A program made the position numbers and the translations under genes. The notes under the pieces were generated by a model, which was not told the DNA's origin, searched no databases, and worked only from the letters and a program-made list of their open reading frames with translations. From positions 2,480,001-2,544,000 of the forward strand of contig CAVTJL010000001.1 of assembly GCA_963735065.1 (NCBI GenBank): DNA of 64,000 bases, read 5' to 3'. This DNA is from CAVTJL01 sp963735065. GTDB lineage: Bacteria; Pseudomonadota; Alphaproteobacteria; Geminicoccales; Geminicoccaceae. Below, piece by piece: positions 24,904 through 40,205 of this stretch. Position 1 is the first letter of the stretch; the number at the start of each line of letters is the position of its first letter.

Positions 24904-26025
24904 ATGGATACCGAACCCTCGCCGGCCTGTGTCACCACCGTTCTGGCCGGACCCGACGATGTGGTCCTTACCGGCGATCGTCCGACCGGGCCGCTGCACC
25001 TCGGCCATTATGTGGGCTCGCTCGCCAACCGTGTGCGCCTGCAGACGGTCTGCAGGCAATTTGTGCTGATCGCGGACCTGCAGGCGCTGACCGACAATGC
25101 AGGCGATCCGGGCAGGGTCGAGCGCAACGTGCTCGAGCTCGCCTACGACTATCTGGCGGTGGGCCTCGACCCCGCCTTCACGACCATCGTCCTGCAGTCC
25201 GGCCTGCCCGAGCTGTCGGAGCTCTTCCAGCTCTACCTCAACCTCGTCACGGTGAGCCGCCTCGAGCGAAACCCGACGGTGAAGGCCGAGATCGCGCAGC
25301 GCGGGCTCGAGCGGGCCATTCCGGCGGGCTTCTTCTGCTATCCGGTGAGCCAGGCCGCCGATATCACGGCCTTCCGGGCAACCCTGGTGCCGGTCGGTGC
25401 CGACCAACTGCCCATGATCGAGCAGTCGAACGAGATCGTCCGGGCGATCAACCGGCGCACCACGCGACCCGCTTTGCCCGAGGCCCAGGCCATGCTCTCG
25501 CCGGTGCCGCGGCTGCCGGGCCTGGATGGCGGTGCCAAGATGGGCAAGTCCATGGGCAACGCGATCCCGCTCTCGGCGTCCGCCGACGAGATCCGCGCCC
25601 GTGTCCGGGGGATGTACACGGATCCCGGGCACCTCCGCGTCGAGGACCCCGGCCGGACGGAAGGAAACCTCGTCTTCGCCTATCTGCGCGCCTTCGACAC
25701 CGACGAGGACGGGCTGGACGATCTTGAGGCGCGCTATCGGCGGGGCGGCGTCGCCGACAGCCTCGTCAAGGAGCGGCTGACGGCGGTCCTCGACGCGCTT
25801 CTGGCTCCGATCCGTGTCCGCCGTGCCCGCCTGACGCGCGATCCGGGCGAGGTGCTGCGGATTCTGCGGGCAGGGACCGAGCGGGCCCGGCCCGTCGTCG
25901 CACGGACCGTCGCGGACGTCCGCAACGCCTTGGGCGTCACGGACCTCGATCGGCTAGGCACTGCCCCGAGCGCCCGTCGTCCGTTCCTTGCGGCAGGCTC
26001 GGCTCAGGCCCCGGCCACACTGTAG
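24904..26025 (+). CDS. trpS: tryptophanyl-tRNA synthetase
   Basis: A 373-residue class Ic synthetase that charges tRNA-Trp in the cytosol. The HIGH motif is HLGH (GPLHLGHYVGSL, residues about 32-43) and the KMSKS motif is KMGKS (GGAKMGKSMGN). The intervening region (DLQALTDN, PVGADQLPMIEQ) is typical of bacterial TrpRS. Its control by a Trp leader peptide attenuator suggests an inducible enzyme, as known for one Streptomyces TrpRS; whether the genome holds a second, constitutive trpS cannot be seen here. Its 3' end overlaps the convergent DapA-family gene by 22 bases. Confidence 0.95.
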   Translation: MDTEPSPACVTTVLAGPDDVVLTGDRPTGPLHLGHYVGSLANRVRLQTVCRQFVLIADLQALTDNAGDPGRVERNVLELAYDYLAVGLDPAFTTIVLQSGLPELSELFQLYLNLVTVSRLERNPTVKAEIAQRGLERAIPAGFFCYPVSQAADITAFRATLVPVGADQLPMIEQSNEIVRAINRRTTRPALPEAQAMLSPVPRLPGLDGGAKMGKSMGNAIPLSASADEIRARVRGMYTDPGHLRVEDPGRTEGNLVFAYLRAFDTDEDGLDDLEARYRRGGVADSLVKERLTAVLDALLAPIRVRRARLTRDPGEVLRILRAGTERARPVVARTVADVRNALGVTDLDRLGTAPSARRPFLAAGSAQAPATL

Positions 26026-26945
26026 AGGTCGGGGTCGTAGACGAAGCCCACGGCATCGAGCTCGGCCTGGAGCCGCTTGGCCGTCGCCTGGTCGAGCTCG
26101 ACGAGCGGCGGACGCATCGTCGCCCAGGTCGCGTCCGACCGGGCCTCGCCGATCACGTGCTTGATCGAAGGGATCAGCGGATGGCGCTGGAGGATCTCGC
26201 GCACGCTCGCCACGGGCTTCATGCCGGTGGTGGCTGCGTCGAGGTCGCCGCGCTCGAACGCGTCGAACACCTCGCGGTTGGCATGGCAGTTGAGGTTGCC
26301 GGCGGCCGAGATCGTGCCGGCCCCGCCCGCCTTCAGCACCTCGAGAAGATGCCCGTCGGCGCCGGCGAAGATGGCAAGCTCGGGGAAGCTCGCGATCAGA
26401 TCCTTCGTGTGGGCGAGGTCGCCCGAGCTGTCCTTGATGCCTTTGAGGACGCCCGGATGCCTCTCCATCAGCCCGGCGATGACCCCCTTCGTGATGGGCA
26501 CGGCCGAGACCTGCGGGAAATGGTAGAGCAGGAGCTCGAGGCGCGGATCGGCCGTCCGCTCGATCACCTCGGAGAAGGCCCGGATCAGACCCTCGTCCGT
26601 GTTGCCCTTGTAGAAGAAGGGCGGCAGGCACAGGAGCCGGGTGATGCCGTGGCCGAGCGCGTGGCGGGCCAGCGCCACCGTGTCGGCGCAGGCGCAGCAG
26701 CCGATGCCGACGATCATCTTCTCGGGCGGAAGGCCGCCCGCGATGAACTCGTCCAGCGCCCCCTGCCGCTCCGCCACCGAGAAGGCCTGGGTCTCGCTGG
26801 TCGTGCCGAAAACGCCCAGCCCATGACAGCCGTGGCGTAGAAGCCAGCGGGCGTGGCGCGTGTAGCGCTCGACGCTGATGACGCCCTTGTTGTCGACGGG
26901 CGTCACGACGGCGGCATAGATGCCACGGATGGGGGCAGGGGCCAT
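26004..26945 (-). CDS. dihydrodipicolinate synthase / N-acetylneuraminate lyase family protein
   Basis: A 313-residue Schiff-base aldolase of the DapA superfamily. The substrate-carboxylate motif is GTTSET rather than GTTGE, the catalytic Tyr is in LLYHFPQ and the Schiff-base Lys is in LKGIKDSSGD. The GTTSE variant points to a catabolic aldolase or dehydratase rather than lysine biosynthesis. The substrate cannot be named. It is monocistronic; the 236 bases before its start are shared with the divergent clpB promoter region. Confidence 0.87.
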   Translation of the reverse strand: MAPAPIRGIYAAVVTPVDNKGVISVERYTRHARWLLRHGCHGLGVFGTTSETQAFSVAERQGALDEFIAGGLPPEKMIVGIGCCACADTVALARHALGHGITRLLCLPPFFYKGNTDEGLIRAFSEVIERTADPRLELLLYHFPQVSAVPITKGVIAGLMERHPGVLKGIKDSSGDLAHTKDLIASFPELAIFAGADGHLLEVLKAGGAGTISAAGNLNCHANREVFDAFERGDLDAATTGMKPVASVREILQRHPLIPSIKHVIGEARSDATWATMRPPLVELDQATAKRLQAELDAVGFVYDPDLYSVAGA

Positions 26946-27077
26946 GAGGGGCTTCTCCGATGATCGCTGATGGGAGTTCTACTCCCTCGGAGGCTGAGGG
27001 GAACCCAAAGGTCGCAGGACAGCTCGCCGCAGCCCGCCTCCCGCTGCCTTCCCGACTGCGACGCGCCGCCCGACACT

Positions 27078-27107
27078 CTTGCGTGCCCGAGCCCGCTGCC
27101 CACATTT
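27078..27107 (+). promoter_or_regulatory. candidate heat-shock (sigma-32) promoter of clpB
   Basis: CTTGCG (27078-27083) and CCCACATTT (27099-27107) are 15 bases apart, close to the sigma-32 consensus (CTTGAA, 13-15 bases, CCCATnT). They lie about 75 bases before the clpB start. ClpB is a sigma-32 target in many proteobacteria. The match is partial, so this is a proposal. Confidence 0.4.
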
Positions 27108-27181
27108 CGAGCACGACGCGAGCGATGCCCTAAGGGGTCGCAAGCGATGGTCTGCTCGCAAGAGGGACGAGGGAAAAGGTC

Positions 27182-29773
<2,592 letters not shown>

Positions 29774-29779
29774 TCCGGG

Positions 29780-29813
29780 GCGGCGGGGACGCGCGCGAGC
29801 GCGCTCCCGCCGC
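29780..29813 (+). terminator. GC-rich hairpin after clpB
   Basis: Eight perfect base pairs (GCGGCGGG 29780-29787 with CCCGCCGC 29806-29813) enclose a second small GC hairpin. It starts seven bases after the clpB stop. No T-run follows, so it may act as a weak or factor-assisted terminator or as a 3'-end stabiliser. Confidence 0.45.
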
Positions 29814-29901
29814 CTGCGGGTCGTCCCGAGTCGGGATTGACCAGGGAGGGTCGGCGGCGCAGGGTCGCGGCACGGCTTGCCTCTATGGACAGATCTCGAT
29901 C

Positions 29902-30453
29902 ATGCGCATCCTGAGCACCTCCTGCCCGCTGCTACCTGCCGTGGCCCTGCTGGTCGCGGCCTGCGCGCCTCAGGCGTCGCAGACTCCGGGGCCCTGGACC
30001 ACGGGCGGCGCCTATGAGGCGGCTCCCCGCCCGAGGCTCGCCGGGGAGGTGACGACGGTGCTGCCGGTGGCGCCGGCCGAGATCCGCACGCGTGCGGCTG
30101 CGGCGCTCAAGGCACGCGGCTTCACGGTCGACACCCCGGACGAGCCCGGCGCGGCCCTTAGGGCGCGCAACGACAACAGGACCCAGGACAGCTGGGCCGT
30201 CTGCCCCTGGATCACGACGCGCGATCCGATGAGCGAGGCGTTTCGCTTCAGCCGCACGGAGGCGTCAGGCTTCAGGACGGTCGTGACGGTGACGACGGAG
30301 CCGGCGGCGGGTGGCGAGACGCAGGTCGGTGTCGCCGCGCTCAATATCGGGACCTACCTCAACGCCTTCACCAACGCGCCGCAGGATGCGCCCTGCCGAT
30401 CGACCGGCGTTCTGGAGGGCGAGATCATGGACGCCATCCGCGCCGGCCCGTAG
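29902..30453 (+). CDS. putative lipoprotein, unknown function
   Basis: A 183-residue protein with a lipoprotein signal (MRILSTSCPLLPAVALLVAAC; lipobox LVAAC at about residues 17-21), so it should be lipidated at Cys21 and held in the inner or outer membrane. The mature part (EIRTRAAAALKARGFTVDTPDE, then RFSRTEASGFRTVVTVTT) has an alternating alpha/beta pattern and two further cysteines. No family recognised. It sits between clpB and a convergent cell-wall peptidase. Confidence 0.65.
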   Translation: MRILSTSCPLLPAVALLVAACAPQASQTPGPWTTGGAYEAAPRPRLAGEVTTVLPVAPAEIRTRAAAALKARGFTVDTPDEPGAALRARNDNRTQDSWAVCPWITTRDPMSEAFRFSRTEASGFRTVVTVTTEPAAGGETQVGVAALNIGTYLNAFTNAPQDAPCRSTGVLEGEIMDAIRAGP

Positions 30454-30474
30454 CCCGTAGACGGGCCGGCCGCT

Positions 30475-31962
30475 CTATCGCTGGGCCAGCTGGCGCTCGT
30501 GCTCGAGGGCGGCCCGCTCGCGATCGATGGCGGTGCGCTCCTTCTCGAAGGCCAGGAGCTGTGGGCCGGTCAGGCGGTCGGCGACCATGGTCTTGAGAGA
30601 CATCGGGTTGATCTGGGTGCCGTCCTTCAGGACCTCGTAGTGGAGATGCGGGCCCGTCGCGAGGCCCGTGGCGCCGACATAGCCGATCACCTGGCCCTGC
30701 CGCACACGGCTGCCGCGATGGAGGCCCCTGGCGAAACGCGACATATGGCCATAGCCGGTGTCGTACTCCCGGCTGTGGCTCAGCCTTATATATTTGCCAT
30801 AGCCGCTCTTGATGCCGATGAAGTCGACGACGCCATCGCCGGCAGCGAAGATCGGCGTGCCGGTCGGTGCCGCGAAGTCGACGCCCTTGTGCATGCGACT
30901 GTAGCCGAGGATCGGATGGCGGCGCATGCCGAACGGCGAGGACAGCCGCGCGCCGTCGATCGGCGTGCGCAGCAGCCATTTGCGGAGCGGGCGGCCGGTG
31001 GCGTCCACATAGTCGCTGGTGCCGTCGGAGCGCTCGAGGCGATAGGCGCGAAGCAGCTCGCCATTGACCGACAGGCTGGCAAACAGGATCCGCCCGGCGC
31101 CCACAAGCTTGCCGTCCTGGTCGCGCGCCTGCTCGACGACCGCCTCGAACCGGTCCCCCGGGTGGAGGTCACGCTGGAAATCGACATCCCAGCTGAAGAT
31201 CTTGAGGAAGTCGGCGATCGTCGCGGCCGGCAGGCCGGCGCGGGTGGCACTCTCATAGAGCGAGCTCTGGATGGTGCCAGCAGCGAGCGCGCGGCTATGG
31301 TCGAGGTCGCGCTCGACGGGCTCGGCCTTGAAGGTCCCATCCTCCTCGCGGGTCAGGGCGATGGCGCTGGTGGGATCGACATTGAGCGAGAGCGAGGCGA
31401 GCCTCGTGTCCCCGGGATCGGTCGAGGTCTCGAGGCCGATGTCGAGCGCCTGGCCTGCACGCAGCGTGCGCGGATCGTAGACCGTGCGGAGGCTCGAGAG
31501 CGCCGCGTGGGCCTCGGCGGTGCCGATGCCGGCACGGCCGAGGATGTTGAGGAGCGTGTCGCCGCGGCGGACGACGACCCGCGTCGTCTCGCTCTCGGCG
31601 GCGTTGTCGGCGGTCCCGGTGTCGGTGTTGCCGAGCGCCGGCTGCAGGGGGGCTGTCGTAGCCGGCAAGGCGGCAGGAAGCCGTGCTGCTGCCCCCTCAG
31701 AGGTCCGCGCTACGGCGACCTCGAGGGTTGCTCCCTCGCCGTCAGGCTGGGACAGGGCCATCGCCGGCACGAGCACCGGGGTCGGATCGGAGTCGGATTG
31801 AACGGCTGGCTGCCAGGCAGCGCCGCGATCGGCCGTCTCCGCATCCGTCGATGGCCGTAGGGTCCCGACCACCATGCCTGCGATACCGACGCCGAACACG
31901 CCGAGCAGCACCAGACAACAAGCGCGAGCAGGGCGACGTGGCCCCTTCCTGATCCTGGGCAA
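30475..31962 (-). CDS. M23-family peptidoglycan endopeptidase (MepM-like)
   Basis: A 495-residue protein with an N-terminal membrane anchor (residues about 14-36, CCLVLLGVFGVGIAGMVVG), a LysM/OapA-like middle region (VVVRRGDTLLNILGRAGI, about 134-151) and a C-terminal M23 domain (about 350-450). Zinc ligands are visible in MHKGVDFA (HxxxD) and HLHYEV (HxH), with the expected SPFGMRRHP before them. It cleaves peptide cross-links in the periplasm to allow wall expansion. Convergent with the lipoprotein gene and divergent from the rRNA operon. Confidence 0.92.
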   Translation of the reverse strand: MPRIRKGPRRPARACCLVLLGVFGVGIAGMVVGTLRPSTDAETADRGAAWQPAVQSDSDPTPVLVPAMALSQPDGEGATLEVAVARTSEGAAARLPAALPATTAPLQPALGNTDTGTADNAAESETTRVVVRRGDTLLNILGRAGIGTAEAHAALSSLRTVYDPRTLRAGQALDIGLETSTDPGDTRLASLSLNVDPTSAIALTREEDGTFKAEPVERDLDHSRALAAGTIQSSLYESATRAGLPAATIADFLKIFSWDVDFQRDLHPGDRFEAVVEQARDQDGKLVGAGRILFASLSVNGELLRAYRLERSDGTSDYVDATGRPLRKWLLRTPIDGARLSSPFGMRRHPILGYSRMHKGVDFAAPTGTPIFAAGDGVVDFIGIKSGYGKYIRLSHSREYDTGYGHMSRFARGLHRGSRVRQGQVIGYVGATGLATGPHLHYEVLKDGTQINPMSLKTMVADRLTGPQLLAFEKERTAIDRERAALEHERQLAQR

Positions 31963-32150
31963 GGCTCACCTTATGGTGTGAGATCGGGGATCAGATTGGT
32001 CTTTGTCGGTTCAGGCCTCATCACCGCCCGACGCGCGAGCGACGAGCAGCGATCTGCTTGAACTCCTCCATGAGCCTGACCATGCCGTTCGCCCGGAGGG
32101 GTGTCAATCCCGGCCCAGGGACATTCCGGCTCCGACCCCCGAAAAAGGGC

Positions 32151-32179
32151 TTGCGTGGGGTCGGGCCGGGGCCTATATA
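32151..32179 (+). promoter_or_regulatory. rRNA operon promoter
   Basis: A -35 box TTGCGT (32151-32156) and a -10 box TATATA (32174-32179) with exactly 17 bases between them, about 220 bases before 16S. An inverted repeat (CCGACCCC 32132-32139, GGGGTCGG 32157-32164) brackets the -35 box. Of the 438 bases between the peptidase and 16S this is the best sigma-70 promoter I can find. Confidence 0.65.
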
Positions 32180-32237
32180 CCCGGTCGTCGCGGCGGTGGT
32201 CGCTGCCGTGAAGGGCGAGCCTGTCACTTTCGCCCAC

Positions 32238-32250
32238 GCTCTTTTGACAA
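32238..32250 (+). promoter_or_regulatory. boxA antitermination element in the rRNA leader
   Basis: GCTCTTTTGACAA resembles boxA (TGCTCTTTAACAA), where NusB/NusE load to make the transcribing polymerase resistant to Rho. It lies between the promoter and 16S, as expected. It contains TTGACA but no -10 box follows at the right distance. Confidence 0.65.
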
Positions 32251-32275
32251 GTTGTGGATGTATCTGGAGGGGATG

Positions 32276-32290
32276 TGCAGGCGGCGGTGG
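32276..32290 (+). other. 16S pre-rRNA processing stem, left arm
   Basis: These 15 bases pair with 33990-34004 after the 16S gene, with one G-U pair and no mismatch. The two arms lie about 110 bases outside each end of mature 16S, so together they can form the long stem cut by RNase III. Confidence 0.6.
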
Positions 32291-32400
32291 AGTCGTCTGA
32301 GGCATCTTCTGGTGGGTCTCGAGGCGCTGTTCTGCCTGGGTTTCGGCCTGGGCGGGGTGGTGCTGTGAGTTGACCTTTTTTTGGCCAGTGATGCTGGGAT

Positions 32401-33891
<1,491 letters not shown>

Positions 33892-34104
33892 AGGCCCCAT
33901 GAGACCTGCATCGATGGCTTTCGGGCCATCGCGGCGCTCGGTCTTACGGGGACCCTGTCGGTCATCGCACAGCGGTGGCCGATAAAAACCCACCGCCGTC
34001 TGCATATCCCTTCCGGAGGTTGGAGATCACGAAGCAGGGGTCGGCCTTGCGCCTTGGGCGCGTGCCGGTCCTTGGTGATCTCCGGCTTTGGTTCTCTGGA
34101 GTCC

Positions 34105-34181
<77 letters not shown>

Positions 34182-34216
34182 GAGTAGCCCTGGCGGAGCG
34201 TGTTCCGTCGGGTCCT

Positions 34217-34229
34217 TGCTCTTTTTACA
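34217..34229 (+). promoter_or_regulatory. boxA in the 16S-23S spacer
   Basis: TGCTCTTTTTACA closely matches boxA and lies between tRNA-Ile and 23S, the usual place for the second antitermination signal of rRNA operons. Confidence 0.6.
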
Positions 34230-34365
34230 TCGTGAAGAGGTAGTCGGTCGATGCCGTCGCGTGTCTCGCGTGGCGGCATCGCATGATCATGCGGGTGAGC
34301 GTCCGGGGTCTGTTCCTTGGCCCCTGGCGCTCTTGAGGCATGGGTATGCTTGCCGTCCCGGCCTG

Positions 34366-34380
34366 CTTGTGGCTGGGGCG
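34366..34380 (+). other. 23S pre-rRNA processing stem, left arm
   Basis: CTTGTGGCTGGGGCG is perfectly complementary to 37140-37154, right after the 23S 3' end. The complementarity continues imperfectly outward for several tens of bases on both sides. This is the RNase III stalk that closes pre-23S, and it supports the 23S ends given here. Confidence 0.7.
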
Positions 34381-34381
34381 G

Positions 34382-37137
<2,756 letters not shown>

Positions 37138-37251
37138 CACGCCCCAGCCACAAGAAGGCTGGACGGCAACCATCACCCATGCCCCCGCATGATCATGACC
37201 CAGCTCCCCAAGACCCGCCCCAGCGCGGCACAAAGGGAGCCGGGACGCTTC

Positions 37252-37371
37252 GACGACCTGGTGGCAAAGCGCGGGTGCCCCACCCGATCCCATTCCGAAC
37301 TCGGCCGTGAAACCCCGTCGCGCCCATGGTACTGCGTCTCAAGGCGTGGGAGAGTAGGTCGTCGCCAGGTC
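37252..37371 (+). rRNA. rrf: 5S ribosomal RNA
   Basis: A 120-base gene. Helix I is formed by GACGACCTGG at the 5' end and CCAGGTC at the 3' end, and the conserved CCGAACTCGG loop is at about 37296. It lies about 115 bases after 23S. Confidence 0.93.
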
Positions 37372-37410
37372 CTCGAAGCGCCCCAATACCGACTACACCT
37401 TCACGATCCC

Positions 37411-37488
<78 letters not shown>

Positions 37489-37509
37489 ACCCTTACAGAA
37501 CAAATAAAC

Positions 37510-37533
37510 GCCGCCCCATCAGGGCGGCCTTTT
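37510..37533 (+). terminator. rRNA operon terminator
   Basis: A seven-base-pair perfect stem (GCCGCCC 37510-37516, GGGCGGC 37522-37528), five-base loop and TTTT. It lies 22 bases after tRNA-fMet and ends the operon. Confidence 0.9.
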
Positions 37534-37794
37534 GCGTCTTTGAGCTCCGCGCGGAGACGGTCCAGCCAGGCGTGGACTCCGTCCCCCCCGCAGGCGCCTT
37601 CTTGCGTCCGAGCGACCTCCCCCAGCCAGGTCGCCACGACCATCGGTCTGAGGCGCCTCTCGCCGCGCGTCAGGGCAATCTCCTCGACCAGCAGGTAGAG
37701 GATCTCCCGGCGGGCGCCGATCGCTCGGCCTTGCCGTCCTCCTGAAGTGAGCGCGGCCCGTGTCTGCCGTGCGCGGCGGACACGGGCCGTGCGG
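37534..37794. other. gap between rRNA operon and GntR gene; possible gene remnant
   Basis: No gene with a start is supportable. On the minus strand from about 37745 to 37545 a frame reads protein-like sequence (REILYLLVEEIALTRGERRLRP, then VATWLGEVARTQE) without a proper start before it. It may be the tail of a decayed gene. The continuation of this frame across tRNA-fMet is an artefact. Confidence 0.25.
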
Positions 37795-38568
37795 CTAATA
37801 GGCCCATCCCATGCGGCTATAGAGGTAGCGCTGGAAAGAGCGCAGGTCGGCGCAGCGCAGGTGCCGCGCCGCGGCCGCGTCGCCGGATTCGACGGCGAGA
37901 ATGAGCTCGTCTTGAATGTGCAGCGTGAACTGCCGGAAGTCCTCGTCGAAGGGGAGATCGATGCTCAGGGCCTGTGCGACGAAGGGCGCGTAGCGCAGCC
38001 GCAGGCCCATGATCGTCTCGATCAGGATGGGCGACGCCGAGCCCAGGGCGAGGTCCCGGTTCCAGGCCATGATCGTCTCCATGGTCGGCTTCAGGTCGGC
38101 GCCGAAGCGAAAGGAGCGCAGCGTGCGCGTATAGCCGAAGAGACGATGCGCCTCGTCCCGGCAGCGTCGTGCGGCAAAGCGTGCGGCGGCCTCCCCCTCG
38201 AGCAGGAGCCGCATCGACCAGAGCTCGTCCGCGAGCGCGCGGTCTAGGACGGGAACACGGATCGAGCGCCCGGGCGTCATCTCCAGCGCCTTCGCGCCCA
38301 CGAGCTGCCCGACCGCCTCGCGCACCGGCTGCATGCTGGTGCTCAAAGACAGGGCAAGGGTGCGCAGGCTGACCCTCGTGTCGGGCAGCCAATCCCCGTC
38401 GACGATGCGCAATTCGAGGGCCTGATAGACCTGCTGGGCGAGCGTCGGGGCCTTGTCGATGTCGGCAGGGCGATCTTCCGGCGAGCCCGGCGACTCTGCA
38501 TCCGTGGGCGTTTCCAGGCTCACCGGTCTTTTCTCTCGTGGTCGGGCGGACAGCCGACGGGCCGCCAT
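37795..38568 (-). CDS. GntR-family (FCD) transcriptional regulator of the hyu island
   Basis: A 257-residue regulator with a GntR winged helix (residues about 40-105: LAQQVYQALELRIVDGDWL, then SLRTLALSLSTSMQPVREAVGQL) and an FCD ligand domain (about 110-245). The recognition helix differs from the FadR-type protein at 16488. It lies at one end of an island whose promoters carry TGTGATCACA, a typical short GntR palindrome, so it is the most likely protein to bind them. The ligand is unknown. It is downstream of the class III aminotransferase, separated by a strong hairpin. Confidence 0.87.
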   Translation of the reverse strand: MAARRLSARPREKRPVSLETPTDAESPGSPEDRPADIDKAPTLAQQVYQALELRIVDGDWLPDTRVSLRTLALSLSTSMQPVREAVGQLVGAKALEMTPGRSIRVPVLDRALADELWSMRLLLEGEAAARFAARRCRDEAHRLFGYTRTLRSFRFGADLKPTMETIMAWNRDLALGSASPILIETIMGLRLRYAPFVAQALSIDLPFDEDFRQFTLHIQDELILAVESGDAAAARHLRCADLRSFQRYLYSRMGWAY

Positions 38569-38588
38569 CCTACGTCCGTGCGCTGGCT

Positions 38589-38619
38589 GCGCAAGCGGCT
38601 GGGGATCCGCCGCTTGCGC
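38589..38619 (-). terminator. strong hairpin between aminotransferase and gntR
   Basis: Eleven perfect base pairs (38589-38599 with 38609-38619) around a nine-base loop. It lies 21 bases after the aminotransferase stop on the minus strand. There is no T-run on that strand, so it may attenuate rather than end transcription into the regulator gene. Confidence 0.5.
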
Positions 38620-38640
38620 GAGCCCTTGCGGAGCGCCGCG

Positions 38641-40068
38641 TCAGGACGCGGCCAGGCGGGTGAGCTCCGGCGTCGCTGCCTCGAGGCCGGCGGCGAAACG
38701 GTCGATCGCGAGATCGCAGTCCGCCTTGGTGATGCAGAGCGGCGGGGAGAACGAGATCACCTCGATGAAGGGCAGGGAGCGCACCATCACGCCCTGCTCG
38801 ATCGCCTTGGCGGAGACCAGCCGGTGTGGTCCGGTTCCGGCGGCGAAGGGGCGCCGCTTCGCTCTGTCCGCCGTCAGCTCGACGCCGATCATCAGCCCCT
38901 TGCCACGGACCTCTCCGACGAACGGATGCTCGCCGATCCGCGCCTGGAGGCCGGCCAGGAGGTAGGCGCCCACGTCGGCGGCGTTGGCGACGAGGTCCTC
39001 GCGCTCCATGATGGCGAGGTTGGCGAGCCCGATCGCGGCGCCAACCGGATGTCCCGAGTAGGTGAAGCCGTGCATGACGGGCCCGTGCTCGGGCGACGCC
39101 TTCTCCAGCACGTTCCAGATCTTCTCGGAGATGACGGAGGCGGAGACGGGGAAGTAGGCGCTGGTGATGCCCTTGGCGAGCGTCACGATGTCGGGCTTCA
39201 GCTCATAGAGACCGGTGCCGAACCAGTGGCCCGTGCGGCCGAAGCCGGTGATGACCTCATCGGCGATCAGCAGGATGTCGTGCTTGTCGAGCAGCGCCTG
39301 GACGCGCGCGAAGTAGCCGGCCGGCGGCATGAGGACGCCGCCCGTGCCCATGATCGGCTCGGCGATGAACGCGCCGATCGTATCGGCACCTTCGCGCTCG
39401 ATGATCGCCTCCAGCTCGGCAATCAGACGATCGCAGAACGCCGCCTCCGTCTCGTCGGGCTCGGCGAAGCGGAAATAGTGCGGGCAGCTCGTGTAGACCA
39501 CGTCGGTCGTCGGCAGGCTCCAGGCCTTGTGGTAGGCGGGAATGCCCGTCAGCGTGGCAGCTGCTGCGGTCAGGCCGTGATAGCCGCCCTCCCGCGCGAT
39601 GATCTTCTTCTTTTCCGGCGTGCCGCGCAGGTTGGCGTAGTAGCGAACCAGCTTGTAGTTGGTGTCGTTGGCGTCCGACCCCGACGTGCCGAAGAAGATG
39701 CGCTTCAGGTGCCGCGCGTTCGCCTGCTCGTGCAGGAGGCTCAGCACCTTGTCGGCCAGCTTGATCGTCGCCGGGTTCGACGAGGAGCCGAAGAGATGCC
39801 AGTAGTTGAGCTCGAGGATGGCGGCCTTTGCCGCCTCGGCGATCTCGGGCCGACCGTAGCCGATATTCACGCACCAGAGGCCGCCTGAGCAATCCACCAG
39901 CTCGCGGCCGCTGTGATCACGGAGGCGCACGCCGTGCGCGTTGTCCATGATCTGCGGCCCATTCCTCATATGGTCCGCGACCGAGGTCAGCGGATGGAAC
40001 AGGCTGTTCCGGTCCATGTCCTCGAGGCGATAGTTGGCTGCTTCCTCCCGGATCGCATCGTCCAGCAT
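38641..40068 (-). CDS. class III (omega-type) aminotransferase
   Basis: A 475-residue PLP enzyme of fold type I. The PLP lysine is Lys299 (TLAKGITS), the cofactor-pairing Asp is in IADEV (Asp270) and the phosphate-binding region is GTSGSDAND. Such enzymes transfer terminal amino groups from polyamines, beta-alanine, taurine or similar amines to pyruvate or 2-oxoglutarate. ATG 40068 fits the family start; the frame is open to 40116. It follows a polyamine-type ABC importer, 137 bases apart, and has its own TGTGATCACA site at 40121, so an amine imported by that system is a plausible substrate. Confidence 0.92.
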   Translation of the reverse strand: MLDDAIREEAANYRLEDMDRNSLFHPLTSVADHMRNGPQIMDNAHGVRLRDHSGRELVDCSGGLWCVNIGYGRPEIAEAAKAAILELNYWHLFGSSSNPATIKLADKVLSLLHEQANARHLKRIFFGTSGSDANDTNYKLVRYYANLRGTPEKKKIIAREGGYHGLTAAAATLTGIPAYHKAWSLPTTDVVYTSCPHYFRFAEPDETEAAFCDRLIAELEAIIEREGADTIGAFIAEPIMGTGGVLMPPAGYFARVQALLDKHDILLIADEVITGFGRTGHWFGTGLYELKPDIVTLAKGITSAYFPVSASVISEKIWNVLEKASPEHGPVMHGFTYSGHPVGAAIGLANLAIMEREDLVANAADVGAYLLAGLQARIGEHPFVGEVRGKGLMIGVELTADRAKRRPFAAGTGPHRLVSAKAIEQGVMVRSLPFIEVISFSPPLCITKADCDLAIDRFAAGLEAATPELTRLAAS

Positions 40069-40120
40069 CGACGTCTCGCTTGGTTGGCGGGCGCGCCGTC
40101 GAAGCCGGCCGCCCAAGGGG

Positions 40121-40130
40121 TGTGATCACA
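40121..40130. promoter_or_regulatory. TGTGATCACA operator before the aminotransferase gene
   Basis: A perfect ten-base palindrome 53 bases upstream of the aminotransferase ATG. The same sequence recurs at four or more other promoter positions in this island. Confidence 0.65.
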
Positions 40131-40205
40131 GCTCTATGTTGCGCGCGAGCGAAGACGTCAACGACCTTCTGCAAGCGACGGCGCAAGCATCGCGGGCCAA
40201 CGGCA

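Noticed and set aside
29902..30453. The lipoprotein as a read-through extension of a long frame starting at 28111
   Set aside because: The upstream part of that frame is a shadow of clpB; the lipoprotein signal begins cleanly at ATG 29902.
32244..32249. TTGACA before 16S as a second rRNA promoter
   Set aside because: No -10 element at 16-18 bases; the hexamer is part of a boxA-like element.
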